64,000 nt of DNA from Clostridia bacterium (GTDB taxonomy: Bacteria > Bacillota > Clostridia > Lachnospirales > Lachnospiraceae): NCBI GenBank assembly GCA_009929525.1, contig SAAH01000004.1:1-64000 (forward strand), given 5' to 3'. The position numbers and the translations under genes are program-made. The notes beneath the pieces were generated by a model, which saw nothing but the letters and a program-made list of their open reading frames with translations, ran no database searches and was not told the DNA's origin. Below are positions 20,401 to 29,183 of this stretch, one piece after another. Each line of letters starts with the position of its first letter. Position 1 is the stretch's first letter.

Positions 20401-21996
20401 CATGATATCTACTCTATCGAGGATTTGGCACAGTTGATCTACGACCTTAAAAATGCGAACAAATATGCACGTATCTCTGTAAAACTTGTTTCAGAGGCAG
20501 GTGTTGGTACGGTCGCAGCAGGTGTAGCAAAAGCAGGAGCACAGGTTATCCTGATCTCCGGTTATGACGGAGGTACTGGTGCAGCACCGGAAAGCTCTAT
20601 CCATAATGCCGGACTTCCATGGGAGCTTGGACTTGCTGAAACACATCAGACACTTCTGAAAAATGGTCTTAGAAGCCGTGTGCGTATCGAGACAGATGGT
20701 AAGCTGATGAGCGGACGTGACGTTGCGATGGCAGCACTTCTTGGAGCTGAGGAATTTGGATTTGCTACAGGCCCGTTGGTAACCATGGGTTGTGTAATGA
20801 TGAGAGTATGTAATCTGGATACTTGTCCTGTGGGTGTGGCAACTCAGAACCCTGAGCTTAGAAAACGCTTCAAAGGAAAACCGGAATACGTAGAGAACTT
20901 TATGAGATTTATCGCAGAAGAACTGCGTGAATATATGGCAAAACTTGGTGTTCGTACACTGGATGAGATGGTAGGAAGAAGTGATCTTCTGAAAGTCAAA
21001 GAAAATCCAAGTACAAAGATCGCACCTAAGATGGACTTTAGTGAGATCCTTTCTAACCCATATACAGGAAGCAGCGAATGTGTAACATTCCAGCCTTCTC
21101 AGGTATATGACTTCCAGCTTGAGAAAACTTTGGATGAGAAAGTCCTTCTGAAAAAATTGAAAGCAGCAATTGAAAAAGGAACAAAAGCATCCATCGACCT
21201 CAAGGTTGGCAACACAGACCGTACATTCGGAACAATTTTTGGTGCAGAGATCACTCGTCTCCATAAAGAAGGTCTTCCGGAAGACACGATCACAGTTAAT
21301 TGTACAGGAGCCGGCGGACAGAGCTTTGGAGCATTTATCCCGAGCGGACTTACTCTTTCTCTTTGCGGCGATACCAATGATTACTTCGGAAAAGGTCTTT
21401 CCGGTGGAAAACTGGTGGTATTCCCTCCAAAAGCAAGAGGATACAAAGCAGAAGATAATATCATCGCAGGAAACGTTGCTCTCTATGGAGCTACAAGCGG
21501 TAAAGTATTTATCAATGGTATGGCAGGAGAACGTTTTGCAGTTCGTAACTCCGGTGCTTACGCAGTCGTAGAAGGTGTGGGAGAGCACGGATGTGAATAC
21601 ATGACAGGTGGACGCGTCGTAGTCCTTGGTAAAACTGGAAAGAACTTTGCAGCCGGTATGAGCGGCGGAATCGCATACGTTCTTGACGAGGACAGCCATC
21701 TGTATCGTAACCTGAATAAAGATATGATTTCTATTGAGAAAGTGGAAAACAAATACGATATCCAGGAACTGAAGGAATTGATCGAAGAACATGTAGCAGC
21801 GACAGGATCTGAACGGGGAAAAGTAATTTTGGAGAATTTCCGTGACTATCTGCCGAAGTTCAAAAAGATCATTCCTAATGATTATAAGAAGATGATTGCT
21901 CTGTCATCCAAACTTGAGGAAAAAGGCATGAGCACAGAACAGGCTCAGATGGAAGCATTCTATGAAAGTTTCCAGACAAAAGAGACGGAGGAGTAA
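17452..21996 (+). CDS. gltB: Glutamate synthase large subunit
   Basis: DNCGIGAVV N-terminal amidotransferase, GYDGGTGAAPESS, DTCPVGVATQ. Confidence 0.96.
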   Translation: MKENQGLYRQQFEHDNCGIGAVVNSKGIKSHQTVENALKIVENLEHRAGKDAEGKTGDGVGILLQISHRFFKKECEKLGFSIGEEREYGIAQLFFPQNELKRNQAKKMFEIIVEKEGLELLGYREVPVHADVLGHKAKECMPHIVQAFLKKPYQVEKGLEFDRKLYIARRVFEQSNDNTYVVSMSSRTIVYKGMFLVGQLRTFFSDLQDADYESAIAMVHSRFSTNTNPSWERAHPNRFIVHNGEINTIRGNADKMLAREETMESVHLKGELHKVLPVVDTRGSDSAMLDNTLEFLVMSGMQLPLAVMITIPEPWTNNQTLSQDERDFYQYYATMMEPWDGPASIVFSDGDLVGAVLDRNGLRPSRYYVLKNGDLILASEVGVLDVPEEEIILKERLHPGKMLLVDTVKGKILHDEELKDMYTVKQPYGEWLDSNLLELKNLKIPNLRVDEYENEQRKQLQKAFGYTYEEYKNSIRTMALNGGESIAAMGVDTPLAVLSQKQRPLFDYFKQLFAQVTNPPIDAIREEIVTSTTVYAGKKGNLLEEKAENCQVLKINNPILTNTDMLKIKKMKVPGFHVAVVPITYYKSTKLERAIDRLFVEVDKAYKDGANILVLSDRGVDENHVPIPSLLAVSAVHQHLVTTKKQTSLALILESGEPREVHHFATLLGYGACAVNPYLAQETIQELIDDHLLDKDYYAAVDDYNAAILHGIVKIASKMGISTIQSYQGAKIFEAIGISQEVVDQYFSGTVSRVGGITMEDIASQVEQRHSQAFDPLGLASDLTLDSLGKHKRRSGGEEHRYDPQTIHLLQQSTWTGSYDLFKQYTTLVDEEQSGYLRSLMDFNFPAEGISIDEVESVDEIVKRFKTGAMSYGSISQEAHETLAIAMNHLHGKSNTGEGGESDERLDSAGSNEDRCSAIKQVASGRFGVTSRYLVSANEIQIKMAQGAKPGEGGHLPARKVYPWIAKTRHSTPGVSLISPPPHHDIYSIEDLAQLIYDLKNANKYARISVKLVSEAGVGTVAAGVAKAGAQVILISGYDGGTGAAPESSIHNAGLPWELGLAETHQTLLKNGLRSRVRIETDGKLMSGRDVAMAALLGAEEFGFATGPLVTMGCVMMRVCNLDTCPVGVATQNPELRKRFKGKPEYVENFMRFIAEELREYMAKLGVRTLDEMVGRSDLLKVKENPSTKIAPKMDFSEILSNPYTGSSECVTFQPSQVYDFQLEKTLDEKVLLKKLKAAIEKGTKASIDLKVGNTDRTFGTIFGAEITRLHKEGLPEDTITVNCTGAGGQSFGAFIPSGLTLSLCGDTNDYFGKGLSGGKLVVFPPKARGYKAEDNIIAGNVALYGATSGKVFINGMAGERFAVRNSGAYAVVEGVGEHGCEYMTGGRVVVLGKTGKNFAAGMSGGIAYVLDEDSHLYRNLNKDMISIEKVENKYDIQELKELIEEHVAATGSERGKVILENFRDYLPKFKKIIPNDYKKMIALSSKLEEKGMSTEQAQMEAFYESFQTKETEE

Positions 21997-22001
21997 GAAA
22001 A

Positions 22002-23486
22002 ATGGGGAAAGCGACAGGATTTTTGGAGTTTGAAAGAAAAAATGCAAAAGTAGAAAAACCTTTGGAACGGATCAACCATTTTCGGGAATTCAGAACACCT
22101 CTGCCGTTGGAAGAACAGCAAAAACAGGGCGGCCGCTGCATGGAATGCGGCGTTCCGTTCTGCCAAAATGGTGCGATGCTGGCAGGTATGGCTTCCGGAT
22201 GTCCGCTTCATAATCTGGTACCGGAGACAAATGATCTGGTATACACAGGCAATTGGAAACAGGCTTACGAGCGTCTTACAAAGACTCATTGTTTCCCTGA
22301 ATTTACAAGCCGTGTCTGCCCGGCACTTTGCGAGGCAGCATGTACCTGTAACCTGGATTCAAAGCCGGTAGCAACAAAAGAAAACGAGCGTGCGATCATC
22401 GAGCATGCATTTGAGAGCGGCTGGGTACAGCCACAGCCTCCTAAGGTCCGCACAGGAAAAACGGTAGCAGTCATCGGAAGCGGTCCTTCCGGTCTGGCAG
22501 CAGCGATGCAGTTAAACAGAAGAGGACATTTGGTAACTGTATTTGAGAGAAGAGACCGTATCGGCGGACTTCTTCGTTACGGAATCCCGAACATGAAGCT
22601 TGATAAGAGCGTTCTTGACAGAAGGATCAAATTGATGGAAGAAGAAGGCGTTGTATTCAAGACCAGCGTAGATGTGGGAAAAGACATCACATCAGAAGAA
22701 CTGAAAAAACAGTTTGACCGCGTGGTCCTGGCTTGCGGAGCAGCAAATCCAAGAGATATCAACGTACCGGGAAGAGACAGTGGAAACATTTTCTTCGCAG
22801 TTGATTTCCTCACCTCAGTAACCAAGAGTCTTCTGGACTCCAACTTACAGGATGGAAACTTCGCATCACCAAAAGGAAAACATGTCCTTGTTATCGGTGG
22901 CGGAGATACTGGTAATGACTGTGTGGGAACCTCGATCCGTCTGGGTGCAAAATCAGTTACCCAGCTTGAGATGATGCCGATGCCATCTGTGGAGCGTACA
23001 GCTTCCAACCCATGGCCACAGTGGCCAAGAGTCCTGAAAACAGACTATGGCCAGGAAGAAGCCATCGCAGTATTCGGACATGATCCACGTATCTACAAAA
23101 CAACAGTAAAAGAGTTCCAGAAAGATAAAGCCGGAAATGTAAGAAAAGCTGTTATCGTAAGCCTTGAGTCAAAGAAAGATGAAAAGACAGGCCGTATGAT
23201 GATGGTGCCGGTAGAAGGCAGTGAGCAGGTGATCGATGCACAGCTCGTACTCATCGCAGCCGGATTCCTGGGAAGCCAAAAATACGTAACAGATGCCTTC
23301 CAGGTAGCCCTGAACCCGAGAACAAACGTCCAGACAGCAGAAGGTGCTTACGAGACAAGCGTTCCAGGAGTATTCACAGCCGGAGACATGCACAGAGGCC
23401 AGTCCCTGGTAGTCTGGGCCATCCGCGAAGGCCGCGAAGCCGCCAAAGCCGTAGACGAATCCCTCATGGGCTACACAAACCTCTAA
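22002..23486 (+). CDS. gltD: Glutamate synthase small subunit
   Basis: GRCMECGVPFCQ, VCPALCEAAC, VIGSGPSGLAAAMQLNRRGH. Confidence 0.96.
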   Translation: MGKATGFLEFERKNAKVEKPLERINHFREFRTPLPLEEQQKQGGRCMECGVPFCQNGAMLAGMASGCPLHNLVPETNDLVYTGNWKQAYERLTKTHCFPEFTSRVCPALCEAACTCNLDSKPVATKENERAIIEHAFESGWVQPQPPKVRTGKTVAVIGSGPSGLAAAMQLNRRGHLVTVFERRDRIGGLLRYGIPNMKLDKSVLDRRIKLMEEEGVVFKTSVDVGKDITSEELKKQFDRVVLACGAANPRDINVPGRDSGNIFFAVDFLTSVTKSLLDSNLQDGNFASPKGKHVLVIGGGDTGNDCVGTSIRLGAKSVTQLEMMPMPSVERTASNPWPQWPRVLKTDYGQEEAIAVFGHDPRIYKTTVKEFQKDKAGNVRKAVIVSLESKKDEKTGRMMMVPVEGSEQVIDAQLVLIAAGFLGSQKYVTDAFQVALNPRTNVQTAEGAYETSVPGVFTAGDMHRGQSLVVWAIREGREAAKAVDESLMGYTNL

Positions 23487-23637
23487 GCCATACAGAATAA
23501 TTAAGCACACAGAACCAAACTCATTCGGATGAAACGACGAAACATTATATTGAAAAAATATGACAAACGACACCCCCAAATGAGTCCATCTTATATAAAA
23601 TGAAGCGCACTGACAATACATGGTGACAGGCCAAAAG

Positions 23638-23829
23638 CCAGCCGCCATGCAAGATGGGATGCCTTCGGCGAACAATTCAGCGGGTGCCCTTAGCTTTGGC
23701 AAGATCCGATGCCTACGTAGACTTAGGCGCGAAGGCTCTCCTGAGCGTCTTAGCCGAAGTTGGCAGCTAGCTTGCCAAAGCGTTGCCCGTGTTCGCCCAA
23801 GGCATCCCATCTTGCATGGCAGCGTCCCC
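23638..23829. repeat. Giant hairpin element H2
   Basis: Arms GCCATGCAAGATGGGATGCCTT(C/G)GGCGAACA, inner GCTTTGGCAAG pairing; bounded by CCAGCC (23638) and AGCGTCCCC (23821-23829). Confidence 0.95.
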
Positions 23830-23887
23830 ATACCAACCACCAATCTTTTCAAATACCATTTTATAGAAGAAAAACGAATAAGAAGTA

Positions 23888-24000
23888 TTGACAAGCGAAA
23901 AAGTGATTGCTATAATACGGAACATAAAAGGCAAGGGCGTCTTATTCGGAGGGTACTCTGGATAAGGTCGCCCTTTTTTCCGTATGATAGAGGCATACGG
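23888..24000 (+). promoter_or_regulatory. glnA promoter and structured leader
   Basis: TTGACA-17-TATAAT (23888-23916); terminator AAGGGCGTCTTAT...ATAAGGTCGCCCTTTTTT (23933-23979); hairpin CCGTATG-atagagg-CATACGG (23980-24000). Confidence 0.8.
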
Positions 24001-24047
24001 ATCGTCTAAAGGAACATTTTGTATCTATTTAAATAAGGAGAACTTTT

Positions 24048-25373
24048 ATGGATAATTATAGCAAGGCAGAGATTTTACAGTTGGTTGAAGAGGAAGATGT
24101 AGAATTTATCCGTCTTCAGTTTACAGATATGTTTGGTGTATTGAAAAACATCGCGATCCCGTCAAGCCGCTTATTTAAGGCTATGGAGAATCGATGTGTG
24201 ATCGATATGGCATCATTGGATGACTTCACGCAGGGCGAAGAGACAGATTTGTATCTGAAACCTGACCTGAATACATTTACTATTTTGCCATGGCGTCCGC
24301 AGCAGGGAAAAGTTGCAAGATTCCTGTGTGATGTGTGCAGAGAAGATGGTACAGAATACGAAGTGAGTTCCCGATGGATACTCAGACAGGCGATAAAGAG
24401 AGCAGAAAAGATGGGATATACATTCCAGGTGAATCCGGAATGCGAATTTTTCCTGTTTCATACAGATGACAATGGAAGACCAACCACGATATCCCATGAA
24501 CAGGCTGGATATCTGGATACCTCACCGGTCGATCTTGGCGAGAATACAAGAAGAGATATCATCCTGACATTGGAAGAGATGGGATATGAGATTGATTCTT
24601 CTCATCACGAGATCGCACCAGCGCAGCATGAAATCGATTTTACCTTTGAAAATGCATTAAGTACGGCAGACAAGATCATGACATTTAAGATGGCAGTCCG
24701 TACTATAGCAAAAAGATATGGCCTTCATGCCACATTTATGCCGAAGCCTCGTCAGGCGGTAAATGGTTCAGGGATGCATCTGAATATGCGCCTGATGAAG
24801 AATGGCAAAAATATTTTTGAAGGTCCGGATGGCGAACTCAGCAGTGAGGGAGAAGCTTTTATGGCTGGTATCCTTACCCATATTAAAGGAATGACAGCTG
24901 TGTTTAATCCGCTGGTTAATTCATATAAACGCCTTGTTCCGGGATTTGAAGCTCCATCTGAGCTTACCTGGTCCAGAAAAGAAAGAAATACATTGATCCA
25001 CATCCGAAAGAGAATGGGTGGAAATCTGAATCTGGAACTTAGAAGCCCGGATTCAGCGTCGAATCCTTATCTGGTATTTGCTTTGTGTCTGTCAGCAGGA
25101 ATTGATGGCATAGAAAAAGGTCTGAAGGCTCCGGCTGAACTGACAGAGGATATCAGAAGCCTGACAGAGGAGGAGAAGAAGGCGAAAGGATTCCAGTCTT
25201 TACCGGAAAATCTTGGCAGAGCACTTGCTTCTATGGAAGGCGATACATTAATTAGTGAAACACTGGGAGAGCAGTTTACAAATGCCTATATGAGGGCAAA
25301 ACGGGAAGAATGGAGAGGTTATCTGGAACAGGTTTCCGATTGGGAAATCAACAGATATCTGTATCTGGTATAA
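24048..25373 (+). CDS. glnA: Type I glutamine synthetase
   Basis: VEFIRLQFTDMFGVLKN, NPECEFFLF, PKPRQAVNGSGMH, adjacent to the ANTAR gene. Confidence 0.96.
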   Translation: MDNYSKAEILQLVEEEDVEFIRLQFTDMFGVLKNIAIPSSRLFKAMENRCVIDMASLDDFTQGEETDLYLKPDLNTFTILPWRPQQGKVARFLCDVCREDGTEYEVSSRWILRQAIKRAEKMGYTFQVNPECEFFLFHTDDNGRPTTISHEQAGYLDTSPVDLGENTRRDIILTLEEMGYEIDSSHHEIAPAQHEIDFTFENALSTADKIMTFKMAVRTIAKRYGLHATFMPKPRQAVNGSGMHLNMRLMKNGKNIFEGPDGELSSEGEAFMAGILTHIKGMTAVFNPLVNSYKRLVPGFEAPSELTWSRKERNTLIHIRKRMGGNLNLELRSPDSASNPYLVFALCLSAGIDGIEKGLKAPAELTEDIRSLTEEEKKAKGFQSLPENLGRALASMEGDTLISETLGEQFTNAYMRAKREEWRGYLEQVSDWEINRYLYLV

Positions 25374-25394
25374 AAAGTGTGATGGAGGCGGCGG

Positions 25395-25943
25395 ATGAGT
25401 GTTGTGGTTGTGGTTTTGCCAAAACTGGATGATGCAAAAAAAATAAGAAAAATCCTGATCAGTCATGGATTTTCACAGGTATTTGCCTGTGCCTCTGCAT
25501 CATTAGCGCTTCAGGAAGTAAGCCAACACTCTCATGGTCTTGTCATCAGCGGATATAAGCTGAAAGACATGTACTACAGGGATCTGGCAGAAAGTCTTCC
25601 GAAGCATTTTGAACTGGTACTGCTGGGTTCAGCAGGTATGATCAGTTCCGCAGAGTCAGGAATCCTTTCGCTTACGACGCCTTTAAAGGTGTACGACCTC
25701 GTAAATACGGCAGAGATGGTTTTGCGTCAGATGGAGTGGAAACTCAAGAAAGATAAGAAACCTAAGAGACGCTCTGAGCGGGAAGAAAATTATATTCGAA
25801 ATGCAAAGAATCTTCTGATGGAGCGAAATCATCTGACTGAGGAGGAAGCTCACAGATATATCCAGAAAAGCAGTATGGATAATGCTACAAATATGGTAGA
25901 AACAGCACAGATGATATTAACGCTTTTGTTTGAGGAAGGCTGA
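25395..25943 (+). CDS. ANTAR-domain response regulator (RNA-binding antiterminator)
   Basis: C-terminal AKNLLMERNHLTEEEAHRYIQKSSMDNATNMVETAQMIL matches the ANTAR fold signature; degenerate receiver at the N-terminus. Confidence 0.88.
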   Translation: MSVVVVVLPKLDDAKKIRKILISHGFSQVFACASASLALQEVSQHSHGLVISGYKLKDMYYRDLAESLPKHFELVLLGSAGMISSAESGILSLTTPLKVYDLVNTAEMVLRQMEWKLKKDKKPKRRSEREENYIRNAKNLLMERNHLTEEEAHRYIQKSSMDNATNMVETAQMILTLLFEEG

Positions 25944-25971
25944 TAAAAAAGTTGCTAAAGGAGAATGTGAT

Positions 25972-27300
25972 ATGGAATTTGTTACGGGTTATCAAAAAGG
26001 TGAAGAAGCAGAACTGGCAGATCTGCTGGCGGCCGAACAGGGCCAGAAATTGATATTGGAAGGCGCAGTACACAGCGTGCGTGACATGGGTGATATTGCG
26101 TTCGTTATATTGAGAAAGAAAGACGGCCTGATCCAGACAGTCTGGGAAGAAGGCAAAACAAATCTTGACCTCGCTGAGATCAAAGAGGGTGATTTCGTTC
26201 ATGTGTCAGGTATGGTGAAAGATGAGGAAAGAGCACCGCATAAAAAAGAAGTGCGTCTTGAGACGATCGAGCATCTTTCTCATGCAAATGGACCCCTTCC
26301 CCTTGCAATTGATAAATGGAAAATGAATACTTCTCTGGAGGCAAAACTGGACAGACGTTCCCTTTCTCTTAGAAACGTAAGAGAAAGAGCAAGATTTCGT
26401 ATCCAGGAAGGTCTTGTGAGAGGTTTTAGGGATTTTTTATATGCTCAGGGATTTACAGAGATCCACACACCAAAGCTGGGTGCTAAAAGTGCCGAGGGTG
26501 GAGCAAACCTGTTTAAATTGAGTTATTTCCACAGACCGGCTATCCTGCAGCAGAGCCCGCAGCTTTATAAACAGATGATGGTTGGTGTGTTTGACAGAGT
26601 ATTTGAAACCGGTCCTGTATTTCGTGCAGAAAAACATAACACAAGAAGACATTTGAATGAATATACCAGTCTTGATTTTGAGATGGGTTACATCCATAGC
26701 TTTATGGATATCTGCGAGATGGAAACTGGATTTCTTCAATATACAATGGATCTTTTGAAAAAGGAATATGACAAGGAGCTGAAGCTTCTGAATGTCACTC
26801 TTCCAGATGTGAGCCGCATCCCATATGTTCGATTTGATGAGGCAAAGCGTCTTGTATCTGAAAAATATCAGAGAAAGATCCGCAATCCTTTCGATCTGGA
26901 GCCGGAAGAAGAGGAATTGATCGGAAAATATTTTAAGGAAGAGTGTGGTGCAGATTTTGTATTTGTTACTCACTATCCTTCTAAGAAAAGACCATTCTAT
27001 GCGATGGATGATCCTTCTGATGACAGATATACCTTAAGCTTTGATCTTCTGTACAAAGGACTTGAGATCACTACAGGAGGTCAGCGTGTACACGAATATC
27101 AGATGCTTCTTGATAAGATGGAGACACGTGGGATGACAGAGGACGGTATGGAACAATACCTTGATACCTTCAAATATGGTATGCCCCCTCACGGTGGTCT
27201 TGGTATAGGACTTGAGCGTCTTACGATGCAGATCCTTGGTGAAGAAAATGTAAGAGAAGCCTGCCTGTTCCCGAGAGATATGAGCAGACTGGAGCCATAG
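25972..27300 (+). CDS. aspS: Aspartate-tRNA synthetase, archaeal-type (likely non-discriminating)
   Basis: About 440-aa class II aaRS without the bacterial GAD insertion; FRAEKHNTRRHLNEYTSLDFEM, GGLGIGLERLTM. Confidence 0.88.
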   Translation: MEFVTGYQKGEEAELADLLAAEQGQKLILEGAVHSVRDMGDIAFVILRKKDGLIQTVWEEGKTNLDLAEIKEGDFVHVSGMVKDEERAPHKKEVRLETIEHLSHANGPLPLAIDKWKMNTSLEAKLDRRSLSLRNVRERARFRIQEGLVRGFRDFLYAQGFTEIHTPKLGAKSAEGGANLFKLSYFHRPAILQQSPQLYKQMMVGVFDRVFETGPVFRAEKHNTRRHLNEYTSLDFEMGYIHSFMDICEMETGFLQYTMDLLKKEYDKELKLLNVTLPDVSRIPYVRFDEAKRLVSEKYQRKIRNPFDLEPEEEELIGKYFKEECGADFVFVTHYPSKKRPFYAMDDPSDDRYTLSFDLLYKGLEITTGGQRVHEYQMLLDKMETRGMTEDGMEQYLDTFKYGMPPHGGLGIGLERLTMQILGEENVREACLFPRDMSRLEP

Positions 27301-27404
27301 GGGCGAGCACACAGAGGTGTTAGCCATAATAATTAAGTCACTGTATCTGGATACCTTCAGAGACAGTGACTTATGTAGGAAGATGACCTAGAAAGGAGCA
27401 GGGA

Positions 27405-27698
27405 ATGAGCGGCAGAAAAATAGATGATGCGACCATGGAAAATGTTGAAATCCTGGCAAAACTGGCACTGACTTCTGAGGAACGCCAAAAAGCCATGGAT
27501 GAGATGGAAAAAATATTGGATTATGTAGAAAAACTGAATGAATTAGATACAGATCAGGCTGATCCTCTGGTACACATCCTTCCAAATGTAAATGTTTTCA
27601 GGGAAGATGTAGTGACAAATGATGACGGTAGAGACCAGTCACTGGCAAATGCTCCAAAGAGCAAGGATGGCCAGTATGTGGTACCGAAGACCGTATAA
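27405..27698 (+). CDS. gatC: Asp-tRNA(Asn)/Glu-tRNA(Gln) amidotransferase subunit C
   Basis: Size, LAKLALTSEER, position before gatA. Confidence 0.93.
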   Translation: MSGRKIDDATMENVEILAKLALTSEERQKAMDEMEKILDYVEKLNELDTDQADPLVHILPNVNVFREDVVTNDDGRDQSLANAPKSKDGQYVVPKTV

Positions 27699-27713
27699 GG
27701 AGGAGGAAGACCT

Positions 27714-29183
27714 ATGGATATATTACAGATGTCTGCCCGGACGCTCAGCCAGAAGATCCAGGGTGGAGAAATCAGTGTAAAAGAGGCTGTTGAAGCTTAT
27801 AAAAAACAGATGGAAAAGATGGAGCCGGAAGTTCATGCATTTCTCTCCGTGGAAGATGATAAACTGGCTCTCAGAATAAAAGAAGTGGAAGAGGGGATTA
27901 AGAGCGGAAGATACCAGGGTCCGCTGGCAGGTGTTCCGATCGCAGTAAAAGATAATATCTGTACGAAAGGACAAAAGACAACCTGTTCCTCAAAAATGTT
28001 GGAGAATTTTGTTCCTGCTTATGATGCAGAGGCAGTGAAACGTATCAACGATGCAGGAATGATCATTCTTGGAAAGACAAATATGGATGAGTTCGCTATG
28101 GGAAGTACGACTGAGACTTCCGCTTTTGGCGTGACAAAGAATCCCTGGAATACAGAACACGTACCAGGAGGTTCTTCCGGTGGTTCCTGTGCCGCTGTAG
28201 CAGCAGGAGAGACACCGATCGCTCTTGGTTCCGATACGGGTGGATCGATCCGTCAGCCGGCAGCTTACTGTGGTGTTACAGGCTTAAAACCAACCTACGG
28301 AAGAGTTTCCAGATATGGACTGATCGCATATGCTTCCTCACTGGATCAGATCGGACCGATCGGAAAAGATGTAAAAGACTGTGCAGCACTTTTTGAAGTG
28401 CTTTCCGGCCATGATGCAAAAGACAGCACAAGTGCAGATGAACCGATTGAATCATGGGAAAGCATGACCAGCGGGAACTTCAGCGGTATGAAAATCGGTA
28501 TTCCGAAAGAATATCTGGCTGAGGGTACTGATGCTGAGGTAAAGCAGGCACTGGAAACAGCAGTACAGATGATGAGCGAGGCCGGAGCCGAGGTGGAATA
28601 TTTCTCCCTTGGAATGGTAGATTACGTGATCCCGGCTTATTATATCATCGCCTGTGCAGAGGCCAGTTCCAACCTGGAACGTTTTGATGGCGTCAAATAC
28701 GGATATCGCAATCCGGAAGCTACAGAGCTTCATGATATGTACAAGAGAAGCCGCGCAGAAGGTTTTGGCGAGGAAGTAAGACGAAGGATTCTTCTTGGTT
28801 CCTTTGTCCTTAGTGCCGGTTATTATGATGCTTATTATCTGAAAGCATTGAAAGCAAAAGGACTGATAAAGAAAGAATTTGATAAAGCATTTGAAAAATA
28901 TGACTGCATTCTGGCACCGGCAGCACCTACAACTGCACCGAAGATCGGTACCAGCCTGAGTGATCCGCTGCAGATGTATTTGAGCGATATTTACACAGTA
29001 GCAGTCAATCTGGCAGGACTTCCAGCAGTGAGCATGCCATGTGCGATGGACTCGAAAGGACTTCCTATCGGTATGCAGCTGATCGGTGACTGCTTCCAGG
29101 AGAAGAAGATACTGAAGGCAGCAGCCGCCTTTGAAGAACTTAGGGGACCATTTAAGGGTGCCTGGGAAAAGGAGGATATGTGA
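27714..29183 (+). CDS. gatA: Amidotransferase subunit A
   Basis: GGSSGGSCAAVAAGETPIALGSDTGGSIRQPA amidase signature. Confidence 0.97.
   Translation: MDILQMSARTLSQKIQGGEISVKEAVEAYKKQMEKMEPEVHAFLSVEDDKLALRIKEVEEGIKSGRYQGPLAGVPIAVKDNICTKGQKTTCSSKMLENFVPAYDAEAVKRINDAGMIILGKTNMDEFAMGSTTETSAFGVTKNPWNTEHVPGGSSGGSCAAVAAGETPIALGSDTGGSIRQPAAYCGVTGLKPTYGRVSRYGLIAYASSLDQIGPIGKDVKDCAALFEVLSGHDAKDSTSADEPIESWESMTSGNFSGMKIGIPKEYLAEGTDAEVKQALETAVQMMSEAGAEVEYFSLGMVDYVIPAYYIIACAEASSNLERFDGVKYGYRNPEATELHDMYKRSRAEGFGEEVRRRILLGSFVLSAGYYDAYYLKALKAKGLIKKEFDKAFEKYDCILAPAAPTTAPKIGTSLSDPLQMYLSDIYTVAVNLAGLPAVSMPCAMDSKGLPIGMQLIGDCFQEKKILKAAAAFEELRGPFKGAWEKEDM

Noticed and set aside
20491-21792. 433-aa minus-strand ORF
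   Set aside because: Entirely antisense to gltB, Cys/Phe/Ser-rich low-plausibility product; typical shadow ORF. Same for other antisense ORFs over purA, pyrG, gltB, gatB, apbE and similar genes.
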